58,906 nucleotides of DNA. Source: Duganella margarita (lineage in GTDB: Bacteria > Pseudomonadota > Gammaproteobacteria > Burkholderiales > Burkholderiaceae_D). This document shows positions 32,874 through 41,025 of the stretch, in pieces. The notes beneath the pieces were generated by a model, which did no database searches, had not been told where the DNA came from, and saw nothing but the letters and a program-made list of their open reading frames with translations. The DNA lies in assembly GCF_009857535.1 (NCBI RefSeq), contig NZ_WWCS01000027.1:1-58906 (forward strand). Reading direction: 5' to 3'. Within the stretch, counting starts at the first letter, position 1. Each line of letters opens with the position of its first letter. Made by a program: the position numbers and the translations under genes.

Positions 32874-34074
32874 CTTTTGCAATCCGGACAGGCCACTTTG
32901 TGACGTGCCAGAACAGCAGCGCCGTCAGGCTGAGTCCGGCGCCCAGCAGACAGACGCCGGACCAGGCAGCCGTGGCATAAACAATGGTCGCCGCCAGCGC
33001 ACCGGCGCCGCTGCCGATGGCGTAAAACAGCATGTAGCCGCCGATCAGCCGGCTGTGCTCGGTACCAGCGCGCAGGATCAGGCTCTGGTTGGTGACGTGC
33101 AGGGCTTGTACGGCCAGGTCCAGCGCCAGGATGCCGATCAGCAGTGCGGTCAGCGAGTGTGGCGCGAATGCCAGTGGCAGCCAGGACAGCAGCATCAGCG
33201 TGAGCGCGACGGCGCTGGTGTGTTGCGCGCGGCCCTGATCGGCCCAGCGTCCGGCGCGGGCGGCGGCCAGCGCACCGGCCAGGCCGACCAGCCCGAAGGC
33301 GCCGATGGTTGTGTGCGAATAACCGTAGGGCGGGGCGCTCAGCAGAAACACCAGCGCGCTCCAGAACGTGCCGAACACGGCGAACATCAGCAGCGCGATC
33401 ACGCCGCGCACTTGCAGCACGCGGTTGCGCCAAAGCAGGCTGAACAGGGATACGAGCAGACGCAGGTAGGATGCCGACAGCGATGCGGCCGCGCCAGCCG
33501 CACGCTGTGGGGCAGCATTAGCCGCGACCTGCACCGGCAGCGCGCGCCACAGCAGCAAGGCCAGCGCCAGCATGATGGCGGCCGAGACGGCATACACACC
33601 ACGCCATCCGGCCTGATCCGCGACCAGCCCGGCAAACACGCGCGCAAGCAGCAAGCCTGCCACCACGCCGCTTTGCGCCGCACCGACTACGCGTCCGCGC
33701 TCGTGTCCGGCGGCGGCGCTGGCTGCGTAGGCAATCAAGCCCTGCGTCATCGCCGTGCCCAGCATGCCGACCGCCAGCATGCCCGCCATCAGCGACAGCG
33801 TGCCCGATGCCAGGCAAACGCCCACCAACGCCACGGCCAGCGCCACCAGTTGCGCCAGCATCAAGCGCCGCCGTGGCAGCAGGTCGCCCAGCGGCACCAA
33901 CAGCAGCAACGCCAGTACGCTGCCAAGCTGCGTAATGGTGATGACGCCGCCGACCGCCGCATGGCTGATGCCAAAATCCGCCGCCAGCGCATCCAGCAAC
34001 GGTTGGGCGTAATACACATTGGCGACACTCAGCCCGCTAGCGCAGGCAAACAACAATACTAAAGAACGCGGCAT
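32857..34074 (-). CDS. MFS transporter (drug:H+ antiporter type)
   Basis: This 405-residue inner-membrane protein has twelve hydrophobic segments. It opens with LLFACASGLSVANVYYAQPLLDALAADFG and carries LVPLGDLLPRRRLM in the loop between helices 2 and 3 and GRVVGAAQSGVVAGLLLARVFAG later. This places it with the YnfM/YgaY-like efflux proteins, which are usually paired with a MarR or HxlR regulator. GGAGG precedes the ATG at 34074. It is divergent from the HxlR gene, across an intergenic region with inverted repeats. The substrate is unknown; efflux of an aromatic or electrophilic compound is the usual guess for HxlR-controlled transporters. Confidence 0.88.
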   Translation of the reverse strand: MPRSLVLLFACASGLSVANVYYAQPLLDALAADFGISHAAVGGVITITQLGSVLALLLLVPLGDLLPRRRLMLAQLVALAVALVGVCLASGTLSLMAGMLAVGMLGTAMTQGLIAYAASAAAGHERGRVVGAAQSGVVAGLLLARVFAGLVADQAGWRGVYAVSAAIMLALALLLWRALPVQVAANAAPQRAAGAAASLSASYLRLLVSLFSLLWRNRVLQVRGVIALLMFAVFGTFWSALVFLLSAPPYGYSHTTIGAFGLVGLAGALAAARAGRWADQGRAQHTSAVALTLMLLSWLPLAFAPHSLTALLIGILALDLAVQALHVTNQSLILRAGTEHSRLIGGYMLFYAIGSGAGALAATIVYATAAWSGVCLLGAGLSLTALLFWHVTKWPVRIAKVAGPI

Positions 34075-34089
34075 GATCGGCCTCCAAAT

Positions 34090-34148
34090 CTGGTTGCAAA
34101 ACAAAACTGGTTGCAGCCTACCGTAAACCAGTTTTAAAATGCAACCAT
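34090..34148. promoter_or_regulatory. HxlR operator and leaderless promoter between MFS and HxlR genes
   Basis: Perfect 10-base arms AAAACTGGTT (34103-34112) and AACCAGTTTT (34126-34135) enclose 13 bases. CTGGTTGCA occurs directly at 34090 and 34107, and its inverse TGCAACC lies at the HxlR start. TTGCAG (34111-34116) and TAAAAT (34135-34140), spaced by 18, form a promoter only seven bases before the ATG at 34147. The HxlR transcript is therefore probably leaderless and under autoregulation. Confidence 0.6.
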
Positions 34149-34599
34149 GGCCAAACGAAAATCCCTGCAACAAGACGATTGCCCTGTCGCCCGCGCGGTC
34201 GACCTGGTGGGCGACCGCTGGTCGATGCTGATCGTGCGCGACGCGCTGGACGGCATCCGCCGTTTCGGCGACTTCCAGCGCAACCTTGGTGTCGCCCGCA
34301 ACATCCTGTCCGACCGCCTGAGCTTGCTGGTGGAGGAAGGCTTGCTGGCGATCCAGCCTGCTTCCGATGGCAGCGCCTACCAGGAATACGTGCTGACTAG
34401 CAAAGGCGAGAGCTTGTTCCCGGCTATCCTCGCGCTGCGGCAGTGGGGCGAACGGCACCTGTTCGCCGCTGGCGAAGCGCATTCCGTGCTGCTGGAAAAA
34501 GACAGCGGCAAGCGCGTGAGCGTCATGCAGCCGCGCGATCACGAAGGCCACATCCTCAAACCGGCGCAGGCGATGGTGAAAAAAATCGTTAGAAAGTGA
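34147..34599 (+). CDS. HxlR family transcriptional regulator
   Basis: This 150-residue winged helix-turn-helix protein of the HxlR/MarR-like type opens with CPVARAVDLVGDRWSMLIVRDAL, where the single Cys of many redox- or quinone-responsive members (C12) is kept. GIRRFGDFQRNLGVARNILSDRLSLLVEEGLL is the recognition helix and wing, and YVLTSKGESLFPAILALRQWG the dimer helix. The C-terminal 40 residues extend beyond the usual 110. No Shine-Dalgarno sequence is seen, and a -10 box lies seven bases upstream of the ATG. It probably represses the divergent MFS exporter. Confidence 0.92.
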   Translation: MAKRKSLQQDDCPVARAVDLVGDRWSMLIVRDALDGIRRFGDFQRNLGVARNILSDRLSLLVEEGLLAIQPASDGSAYQEYVLTSKGESLFPAILALRQWGERHLFAAGEAHSVLLEKDSGKRVSVMQPRDHEGHILKPAQAMVKKIVRK

Positions 34600-34652
34600 A
34601 CAAATTTATTCAAACCGTCGCCCTTTTAAAGAACATGGGAGTACAATTATTT

Positions 34653-34669
34653 GAACGGTCGTGCTTTTT
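34653..34669 (+). promoter_or_regulatory. Candidate operator of the acyl-CoA dehydrogenase operon
   Basis: GAACGGTCGTGCTTTTT lies 27 bases before the first acyl-CoA dehydrogenase start. It shares ACG-N3-GTGCTTTT with the site at 49266-49285 upstream of the phosphotransferase gene. The imperfect palindrome GnACGnnCGTnC resembles TetR-type operators of fatty-acid genes. The link is inference. Confidence 0.4.
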
Positions 34670-34695
34670 TATCGGCTGAATAATAAGGAGACAGC

Positions 34696-35886
34696 ATGGA
34701 TTTGACTTACACGGCGGCGGATCTGGCGTTTCGCGACACGGTGCGCGCATTCCTGGACGCCAACCTGCCGAGCGACCTGCAAAAGAAAGTCCGCAACCAC
34801 CTGCGGCTGGGCCGCCAGGACTACGTGCGCTGGCACCAGATCGTCGCCCGCCAGGGCTGGTCGGCGCCGGCCTGGCCAGTGGAATACGGCGGCACCGGCT
34901 GGACAGCGACCCAGCGCCACATCTGGGAAGAAGAATGCGCCCGCTCGGGTACGCCGCCGATCCTGCCGTTTGGCGTCAACATGGTGGCGCCGGTCATCAT
35001 GGCTTTCGGTAACGAAGCGCAAAAAGCCCATTACCTGCCGCGCATCCTGAATTGCGACGACTGGTGGTGCCAGGGGTATTCCGAGCCAGGCTCGGGTTCT
35101 GACCTGGCGTCGCTGAAGACCACCGCCGAGCGCGCCGGAGACCACTACATCGTCAATGGCCAGAAGACCTGGACCACGCTGGCGCAGCATGCCGACATGA
35201 TCTTCTGCCTGGTGCGCACCGACAGCACCGTGCGCAAGCAGGAGGGCATTTCCTTCCTGCTGATCGACATGAAAACGCCGGGCATCACAGTGCGTCCCAT
35301 CATCATGCTGGACGAAGACCATGAGGTGAACGAAGTCTTCTTCGACAACGTCAAAGTGCCGGTGCAAAACCTGATCGGCCAGGAAAACAAGGGCTGGACC
35401 TACGCGAAGTATCTGCTAGGACACGAGCGCACCGGCATCACCGCCGTCGGCCGCTCCAAGCGCGAACTGCTGTTCCTGAAAAAGATCGCCGCCGAACACT
35501 ACAAGCACGGCAAGCCGCTAATGCAGGACCCGGTGTTCTCGGCCAAAATCGCCAGCCTGGAAATCGACCTGATGGCGCTGGAAACCACGGTACTGCGCGT
35601 GATCACGCGCGAATCGCACGCGCCGGGGCCGGAAGCGTCGATGCTGAAGGTGCGCGGCTCGGAAATCCAGCAGCAGCTGACCGAGCTGATGGTCGAAGCG
35701 CTAGGGCCGGGCGCGCTGCCGTTCGACACCGACTATCTGGAAGGCAAGGCCGATCACGCGGTGACCGGCGATGACGCCGCCGCGCCGCTGGCCGGCTACT
35801 ACTTCAACTACCGCAAGACCTCGATCTACGGTGGCTCGAACGAAATTCAGAAAAACATCATCACCCAGATGATTCTGGGCCTGTAA
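34696..35886 (+). CDS. Acyl-CoA dehydrogenase, large subunit type (PimC-like)
   Basis: This 396-residue flavoenzyme introduces a double bond into an acyl-CoA. The FAD/substrate loop GYSEPGSGSDLASLKT, NGQKTWTT and the C-terminal YGGSNEIQKNIITQMILGL are seen. The usual medium-chain catalytic Glu position before GGS is Gly, and the likely base is the Glu of YLLGHERTGI, as in isovaleryl-type enzymes. It resembles the large subunit of pimeloyl-CoA dehydrogenase. The partner subunit starts nine bases downstream, each with its own AAGGAG. The substrate is probably a medium, dicarboxylic or branched acyl-CoA, but this cannot be fixed. Confidence 0.92.
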   Translation: MDLTYTAADLAFRDTVRAFLDANLPSDLQKKVRNHLRLGRQDYVRWHQIVARQGWSAPAWPVEYGGTGWTATQRHIWEEECARSGTPPILPFGVNMVAPVIMAFGNEAQKAHYLPRILNCDDWWCQGYSEPGSGSDLASLKTTAERAGDHYIVNGQKTWTTLAQHADMIFCLVRTDSTVRKQEGISFLLIDMKTPGITVRPIIMLDEDHEVNEVFFDNVKVPVQNLIGQENKGWTYAKYLLGHERTGITAVGRSKRELLFLKKIAAEHYKHGKPLMQDPVFSAKIASLEIDLMALETTVLRVITRESHAPGPEASMLKVRGSEIQQQLTELMVEALGPGALPFDTDYLEGKADHAVTGDDAAAPLAGYYFNYRKTSIYGGSNEIQKNIITQMILGL

Positions 35887-35895
35887 GGAGCGGCA

Positions 35896-37032
35896 ATGGA
35901 TTTCACTTTCAAGGAAGAACAGCAGCAGTTCGCGGACGCGCTGCGCCGCTGGGTGGACAAAGACTACACCTTCGACACGCGCAAGCGCATCGTGCACTCG
36001 CCGAGCGGCGTGTCGGATGTGGCGTGGAATATGCTCGCCGAGCTGGGCATGACGGCGCTGCCGGTGCCGGAAGCGCAGGGCGGCTTCAGCGGCAACGCGG
36101 TCGACATGCTGGTGGTGATGCAGGAGCTGGGGCGCGGGCTGGTGGTCGAGCCGTACTTCGCCACGGTGTGGGGCGCGAAGTTTTTGCAACTGGCCGGCAA
36201 CCAGCATCACCGGCTGGAAGATGTGGCCAAGGGCGAGCTGAAACTGGCATGCGCGCTGGGCGAAAAACATTCCCGCTACGATCTGGCGGACATTAAAACC
36301 ATCGCCGGCATCAATGGCGAAGGTTATCGCATCGACGGCACCAAGACGGTGGTGATCCACGGCGGCCAGGCCGGTGCGCTAATTGTCTCCGCCCGCAGCG
36401 CCGGCACCCAGCGCGACACCAATGGCATCAGCCTGTTCGTGGTGCCGACCGACACGCCCGGCGTGGTGATCCGCGACTACCGCACCATCGACGGCCAGCG
36501 CGCGGCGACGGTGCAGTTCAATCATGTGGCGGTGCCGGCGTCGGCGCTGCTGAGCAAGCTGGGCGGCGGCTGGGACATGCTGGAAGAAGCGGCCGACTAC
36601 GGCGTCAGCCTGCTGTGCGCGGAAGCAGTGGGGGCGATGGAAGCGCTGTTCAACGCCACGCTGGAGTATGTGAAAACGCGCAAGCAGTTCGGCCTTGCCA
36701 TCGGCAGTTTCCAGGCTTTGCAGCATCGGATGGCGGATATGTACATCCACCTGGAACAGGCGCGTTCGATGGCGATGCTGGTGGCGGCGCGCATGGTGTG
36801 CGATGCCGAGGAGCGGCGGCGGGTGGCGTCGGCGGCCAAGGTGCGCATTGGCCAGGCGGCCAAGTTCATCGGCCAGCAGGCGGTGCAGCTGCACGGCGGC
36901 ATGGGCGTGACCGACGAACTGCCGGCCGCTCATCACTTCAAGCGCTTGACCATGATTGAGCAGACATTGGGGGATGTGGATCATCACCTGGAACGCTTCG
37001 CGGCGCAGCGAGGGTTCCAGCAGCACTCCTAA
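35896..37032 (+). CDS. Acyl-CoA dehydrogenase, small subunit type (PimD-like)
   Basis: This 378-residue partner subunit has the acyl-CoA dehydrogenase fold: DFTFKEEQQQFADALRRWV start, EAQGGFSGNAVDMLVVMQELGRGLVVEP, YVKTRKQFGLAIGSFQALQHRMADMYI and QLHGGMGVTDE. The catalytic loop is degenerate: no Glu is present where the large subunit has HERT, and the usual CWEGT-like motif is GGMGV. This is the pattern of two-subunit dehydrogenases in which one chain carries the active site and both contribute to FAD. It follows the large subunit by nine bases and ends the operon. Confidence 0.92.
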   Translation: MDFTFKEEQQQFADALRRWVDKDYTFDTRKRIVHSPSGVSDVAWNMLAELGMTALPVPEAQGGFSGNAVDMLVVMQELGRGLVVEPYFATVWGAKFLQLAGNQHHRLEDVAKGELKLACALGEKHSRYDLADIKTIAGINGEGYRIDGTKTVVIHGGQAGALIVSARSAGTQRDTNGISLFVVPTDTPGVVIRDYRTIDGQRAATVQFNHVAVPASALLSKLGGGWDMLEEAADYGVSLLCAEAVGAMEALFNATLEYVKTRKQFGLAIGSFQALQHRMADMYIHLEQARSMAMLVAARMVCDAEERRRVASAAKVRIGQAAKFIGQQAVQLHGGMGVTDELPAAHHFKRLTMIEQTLGDVDHHLERFAAQRGFQQHS

Positions 37033-37122
37033 GAACATGCCGAAAACTTCGGATCAAGTCGAAATTGCCATATAGGCAATCAGCTGTTAAAGTTAGGCGA
37101 TCCGTAGTCTAGTGGAGTGCGA

Positions 37123-37521
37123 GTGAAGACCTATCATGGAAGCTGTCATTGTGGCGCAGTTCGGTTTGAGTCAGACATTGACCTGAGTCAGGGTTCAATC
37201 CGCTGCAATTGCTCCATCTGCGCCAAGATACGGTTTTGGCCCGCCATCGTGCAGCCCAGCGCGTTTCGCCTGCTGGCGGGCGAGGATGAGCTCACCAAAT
37301 ATCAATTTCTGACCAAGACAGACCAGCACTTGTTTTGCAGGCACTGCGGTGTTCGTTCTTTCGGTATCGGGCGTTCGCCTCGCTGGGGCGAGTTCTATGC
37401 GGTGAATCTGACTTGCCTTGACGATGTGACGCCAGAGGAGCTCGTGGGCACGCCCATCACTTATCTGGACGGCAAAAACGATAATTGGGAAGCACCACCA
37501 ACCGAAGTCCGTCATCTTTAA
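37123..37521 (+). CDS. GFA family zinc protein (CENP-V/GFA domain)
   Basis: This 132-residue protein has the Mss4-like zinc fold of the glutathione-dependent formaldehyde-activating (GFA) family. The cysteine ligands are seen in GSCHCGAVRF, CNCSIC and FCRHCGVRSFG. Many members lack formaldehyde activity, and the function here is open. Two GTG starts are possible; 37123 is preferred because TGGAG is five bases upstream, whereas the GTG at 37117 overlaps that site. It is the first gene of the lower-GC patch that follows. Confidence 0.88.
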   Translation: MKTYHGSCHCGAVRFESDIDLSQGSIRCNCSICAKIRFWPAIVQPSAFRLLAGEDELTKYQFLTKTDQHLFCRHCGVRSFGIGRSPRWGEFYAVNLTCLDDVTPEELVGTPITYLDGKNDNWEAPPTEVRHL

Positions 37522-37525
37522 ATTT

Positions 37526-38014
37526 ATGAATACAGCGAACCTCAGCCTGATTTTGCTGCTGGTGGCAGGCGCGCCCGCCCATGCGCAACACCCGCTTGAG
37601 CGACAGGTGGCGCAACTCAAACCCATCGCGATCGTGCCGTTGAAGGAATTGGAATGGCCGGCCGGAACACTCCTTTGCCCGCTCACGCCGTACCAACATG
37701 CGCTGCCCGGCGCTTCAACTACCGCGCAGCGGGTCAATGCTTTCCTTGAGAAACAGCAGTTTCGAGGCGACGAGGGCCACTGGTCGCTGGTGGTCGTTAA
37801 GCCGGCGCCTGCAGGAATCGAGCAACTGGTCTTCAAGCGTCACAACTATGATGTCGTCACCTCCTCGGAGCAGCTAAGCGCAGCAGCCGACTCCGTGCCC
37901 GCCACATTCGAACCCAAAGAATGCGTGGAGGTGCAGAAGGCGCGCCTTCTGGTCACGCGCGGTCGCGCTTCGCATCGAACACTGATCAGCTTCGGATCAG
38001 AGCAACTGCGATGA
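37526..38014 (+). CDS. Hypothetical secreted protein
   Basis: This 162-residue protein is not recognised. A clear signal peptide (MNTANLSLILLLVAGAPAHA) is cut before QHPLERQ, so it is periplasmic or secreted. Two Cys remain in the mature part (LLCPL and KECVEV). It starts four bases after the GFA stop with no Shine-Dalgarno sequence of its own, which suggests coupled translation. Confidence 0.65.
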   Translation: MNTANLSLILLLVAGAPAHAQHPLERQVAQLKPIAIVPLKELEWPAGTLLCPLTPYQHALPGASTTAQRVNAFLEKQQFRGDEGHWSLVVVKPAPAGIEQLVFKRHNYDVVTSSEQLSAAADSVPATFEPKECVEVQKARLLVTRGRASHRTLISFGSEQLR

Positions 38015-38025
38015 GAATTTAAGAT

Positions 38026-38154
38026 ATGGCTACTTGGCAATTTGATCTGTTCTTAATTCCCAAAGGCGAAGCGATGCCGGTGGCCTCCGAACATGGTCTG
38101 GACATTCCAACGCTACCAGCCAATCCTCGTGATTTTATCCATGATACTGACTAG
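38026..38154 (+). pseudogene. N-terminal remnant of a hypothetical gene
   Basis: The frame from the ATG at 38026 reads MATWQFDLFLIPKGEAMPVA and continues to a TAG at 38152, 42 codons in all. The opening resembles the N terminus of larger (roughly 150-200-residue) uncharacterised proteins that I recall from Duganella-type genomes, so this is probably a 5' fragment left by a deletion. Its tail overlaps the start of the next gene. A real short gene is the alternative. Confidence 0.45.
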
Positions 38155-38788
38155 CGTTTACCTCTATCCAGACGTCGTGGAATTTCGTACCGACGCGGCG
38201 CTAACTTTCAGAAATCAAACGCGATTTCTTTGTAACTACGTTCAGCGCTTTGTGAAATTACTGAAAGTTCAAACGAACGGATTCAATCGGATCTGTGTGA
38301 TTTGCAAGAGTGACGCGACAGAGTTGAGTTACATCAACTCCTCAAAGACGCTGGTAGTCGAAGTGCCGTTTGATATCGCGGAATATGAAAAATGCAGGGA
38401 AGATGAACTCCCAGAGTATTTTATTAGCTTGCTGGAGGCGGGCGTAAAGAAATGTAGCAGGGACCAGCATGTACCGGCAGATATTTTTCTGGAAGCTATT
38501 CAATCATTCAGGAAAGATCGCTATCAGAACAAATGGACCCACAAAGTTAAAATGTTTCGCTCGGCTGGAATCAAGTGCAAACTGGATTGCGAACTCGACC
38601 TTTTTTGCTTTCGCCTGACACTTGAGGTCGAGCGGGGTGATATGTACATCTTTTCACAAGAAATTCTGAAAACCATCCCGGATGAGGTTGTTTATGCGCA
38701 TCGGTTTAAAGACATAAAATTGGACGGGCAAAACCTGACTGTGTACGACAAATTTGACAAGACTGTTTGGGAAATGAGCGTCGTTTGA
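38141..38788 (+). CDS. Hypothetical protein, low GC
   Basis: This 215-residue protein is not recognised. I chose the ATG at 38141 (MILTSVYLYPDVVEFRTD), since an upstream start would only add a stretch read from the neighbouring remnant. It is soluble and rich in Lys, Phe and Cys (CVICKSD, KKCSRD, KCKLDCELDLFCF), with no signal peptide. GC and codon use differ clearly from the GC-rich genes at 34-37 kb, pointing to acquisition. No Shine-Dalgarno sequence is evident. Its setting between small immunity-type genes makes an accessory defence or antitoxin-like role possible, but nothing in the sequence shows it. Confidence 0.6.
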   Translation: MILTSVYLYPDVVEFRTDAALTFRNQTRFLCNYVQRFVKLLKVQTNGFNRICVICKSDATELSYINSSKTLVVEVPFDIAEYEKCREDELPEYFISLLEAGVKKCSRDQHVPADIFLEAIQSFRKDRYQNKWTHKVKMFRSAGIKCKLDCELDLFCFRLTLEVERGDMYIFSQEILKTIPDEVVYAHRFKDIKLDGQNLTVYDKFDKTVWEMSVV

Positions 38789-38808
38789 ACTGTGTGAGGG
38801 CAGAGAAA

Positions 38809-39165
38809 ATGAATTTTGAACTTACCGCGAAATCTGTTTCGCTTCATGAAGAAGACGGAACTTTAGTGTTTGCTTTTAGTGATGACGAACCGGGTGGCAC
38901 CCGTTACCTCATGCTACAACATGCGTTATGTCCTGAGGAACAAGATATCCAGCTCGGGCTGGACGGCTTATACATCGAGCGCGACGACCAAAAGAACGGC
39001 TGCTATCACGGAGTACACGCAATAAAACGTATCGATGATCATATCGAAATCGACTTAACCGAACATGGCATGCAGAAATTGGGTGTCGATAAGATAATTA
39101 TTACACCTACACCCTGGACTCCGATAATTGACCAAGGTTTGTCACGTCTTATGGACTTTGTATGA
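38809..39165 (+). CDS. Imm10-like immunity protein
   Basis: This 118-residue soluble protein has RYLMLQHALCPEEQDIQLGL, then GLYIERDDQKNGCYHGVHAI. This matches the pattern of immunity protein 10: a YLxLQ strand, a DIxLGxD turn, and a YxERDDQxxxxYxGI strand. Imm10 proteins neutralise toxins of polymorphic (CDI, T6SS or Rhs) systems. GAGGG lies eight bases before the ATG at 38809. No toxin or Rhs gene is present in the window, so it would be an orphan immunity gene. It is coupled to the DUF5076 gene by an ATGA overlap. Confidence 0.65.
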   Translation: MNFELTAKSVSLHEEDGTLVFAFSDDEPGGTRYLMLQHALCPEEQDIQLGLDGLYIERDDQKNGCYHGVHAIKRIDDHIEIDLTEHGMQKLGVDKIIITPTPWTPIIDQGLSRLMDFV

Positions 39166-39416
39166 ATGAACGCCCAATTCCTTCCGCAGCGCGAAGAGAC
39201 ATCGATGCTGTCGAAATGCTGCGTGTCTGGGTCGCAGAGAAGCAATTGCACTGTTCGCTAAAGATTGGCATGTACAGAGATGGTATGGGCATTGATGAGG
39301 AATTGGCTTGGGGCACAATACTCGCAGACGCTGCCAGGCATATATTGAAAGCTCTTCACCTTGAAGATGCAAAAAGCGGAAGCGGCTGCTTTACAAAAAA
39401 TTCTCCACAGCTTTAA
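39162..39416 (+). CDS. DUF5076 family protein
   Basis: This 84-residue soluble protein has the pattern DAVEMLRVWVAEKQLHCSLKI followed by DEELAWGTILADAARHILKAL, which fits the DUF5076 family. The function is unknown. It begins in the stop codon of the Imm10-like gene (ATGA), so the two are co-translated; whether this reflects shared function is unclear. Confidence 0.65.
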   Translation: MNERPIPSAARRDIDAVEMLRVWVAEKQLHCSLKIGMYRDGMGIDEELAWGTILADAARHILKALHLEDAKSGSGCFTKNSPQL

Positions 39417-39621
39417 CGATGAGGTCGCTGAACCTACCTCAGATGCTCAAGGTAAATTTATATAATCTGCTGACTTCGGGCGATCGGGACGCCAGCAAAA
39501 CTCGACTGTGTTACACACAACATAGATTGCTATTTTGTGCAGTTGTGGCCGAAGCTCACTACGTCGACACGGGCGGAGTGCCGGTGAGTATTGAGCAACA
39601 GTTTGTGACTGGGAGAAATAC

Positions 39622-39984
39622 ATGTCTGATTTCACCAATGTTCGATTTACACTTGCAGTTCTGGACTTAGCCAGCTCGACGAACTATTACACATCGGTCC
39701 TTGGCCTGACCATTGACTTTACCGCACCGGGGTGGACCTTTCTATCCCGAGGTAGCTTTCGCGTAATGCTGGGCGAGTGTGTGGATGCTATGCCCCCATC
39801 GAAGCTAGGCGACCATTCTTGGTTTGCATATGTAACCGTCTCGGACGCTTCCATCTTATTTGCCGAGTACCAGACTTCGGGCGCAGAGTTCACTCAGGCG
39901 CTTTCTGACAAGCCTTGGGACATGCGCGAGTTTGGCATTCGCACAATTGATGGCCATCGCATCATGTTTGGTCAGGAGCTATAG
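39622..39984 (+). CDS. VOC family protein (glyoxalase/bleomycin-resistance fold)
   Basis: This 120-residue protein has two beta-alpha-beta-beta-beta units. LAVLDLASSTNYYTSVLGLTIDF opens the first unit, and HSWFAYVTVSDASILFAEYQTSG and MREFGIRTIDGHRIMFGQ the second. Members bind a metal or hold drugs and metabolites. GGGAGA precedes the ATG. The preceding 205 bases (39417-39621) contain no gene I can support. Confidence 0.88.
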   Translation: MSDFTNVRFTLAVLDLASSTNYYTSVLGLTIDFTAPGWTFLSRGSFRVMLGECVDAMPPSKLGDHSWFAYVTVSDASILFAEYQTSGAEFTQALSDKPWDMREFGIRTIDGHRIMFGQEL

Positions 39985-40077
39985 CCCAATTGAGCCATGC
40001 CGAGATCGGCCATAAGCAGACCAAAGTTTTATTGAGGCATGACATGCACTTTTTCACTATCCTAGTTAAGGAACTGA

Positions 40078-40296
40078 ATGAATAAGCCATGGTTTGGTCC
40101 GAAGCGAATTGGGGTTGGTATCTCTCCTGTGAGTTGGGAGGGATGGATTTGTGCGTTGGCTTTTATTGCTCTATTGGCCGCGCTACCTGCCATTTTTCAG
40201 ATGCACAAGTTTTGGTTGTCAACTGTTGCTGTATGTGCAGCGCCCGCATTTTGTTACGTAATCTATAAAACATATGATGGTAAGCGCGAGAAATAG
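40078..40296 (+). CDS. Small membrane protein
   Basis: This 72-residue protein has the start MNKPWFGPKRIGVGISPVSWEGW, then two hydrophobic segments (about 23-42 and 47-66) and a basic tail. The WFGPKRxGxGxxPxxWxGW opening is one that I recall from widespread uncharacterised small inner-membrane proteins. The function is unknown. No strong Shine-Dalgarno sequence is visible (AAGGAACTGA upstream). Confidence 0.65.
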   Translation: MNKPWFGPKRIGVGISPVSWEGWICALAFIALLAALPAIFQMHKFWLSTVAVCAAPAFCYVIYKTYDGKREK

Positions 40297-40365
40297 GTAG
40301 ATAATGGTGGCGAGGCTGGTGACGGCTAAAAGCCGCCATCCAAATCTGAACAGGTAAGTTGACAA

Positions 40366-40512
40366 ATGAGTTTGTAAGAACATCAGTTCCGCAGAGAGAT
40401 TTCCCCAGCTACACGAGAGGAACTTGAGCAGTTAATTTCCGACGGCTACTGGATTCACAAGGAATGGTGTAACGGCATCGAACTGAGGAAGGGTAAGAAA
40501 TTTCGTGGCTAG
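40366..40512 (+). pseudogene. Short gene broken by a TAA at codon 4
   Basis: From the ATG at 40366 the frame reads MSL, then TAA, then continues for 44 codons to TAG (including EELEQLISDGYWIHKEW and a basic KGKKFRG end). The downstream stretch has protein-like composition and no alternative start close to the stop, so a nonsense-inactivated small gene is likely. The rest of the 387-base gap 40297-40683 holds nothing I recognise. Confidence 0.4.
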
Positions 40513-40683
40513 GTCCTGTTCTTGCAAGTGTTGTGTCCAGTATTGTTATTTCCAGGGTTCATGCGTGGCGTGGTCCACAACCTTTGCGGCTATCGATACC
40601 GCCTGATAGTGACTATCGATGCCGGTGAACCGAAAATTGTGGTCTGACACCGGCCATAAAACGATCAATCAGCATAGCTATCT

Positions 40684-41025
40684 ATGGAAAAAATAGAAAT
40701 GCCTCATGCAGCGTACGTAGGTGTCCTTATTTTAATTTTCATCTGCTTCGTGATGGCATTCACGATTACAGGAATTATTTTCTGGGAGTATTGTTCAGTC
40801 GTTGCTACTGCCGAAGGGCGTTTGGAAGAGTTATTGAATGATGCGATTGGTGCCGATGGCTGGGGGCCATATCATACCGAGTTATTTATAAGATTGTATA
40901 AGATCGAAAATTGCAATAGTGAGAATATTTTAATATTAAAGCGAAGAGCAAAATGGGGATTTAACATTTTTCTAGCTATTGGATTTTCATTCTTTTTTGT
41001 TCTTTATTGCGCAGGAGTAATTTGA
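40684..41025 (+). CDS. Hypothetical two-helix membrane protein
   Basis: This 113-residue protein is not recognised. A membrane helix spans about residues 10-35 (VGVLILIFICFVMAFTITGI) and another about 92-112. Between them is a 50-residue cytoplasmic or periplasmic loop with acidic character (EGRLEELLNDAIGADGWGPY). GC content is the lowest of the window, supporting foreign origin. Confidence 0.6.
   Translation: MEKIEMPHAAYVGVLILIFICFVMAFTITGIIFWEYCSVVATAEGRLEELLNDAIGADGWGPYHTELFIRLYKIENCNSENILILKRRAKWGFNIFLAIGFSFFFVLYCAGVI

Noticed and set aside
37092..37098. GTTAGGC, which fits the attC core GTTRRRY of an integron, before the GFA gene in the patch of small plus-strand genes
   Set aside because: No paired RYYYAAC site, no repeated attC-like elements after the following genes and no integrase in the window; a chance match is likely.
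39419..39670. 83-codon plus-strand frame between the DUF5076 and VOC genes
   Set aside because: No Shine-Dalgarno sequence, it overlaps the VOC start by about 50 bases in another frame, and there is no recognisable domain.
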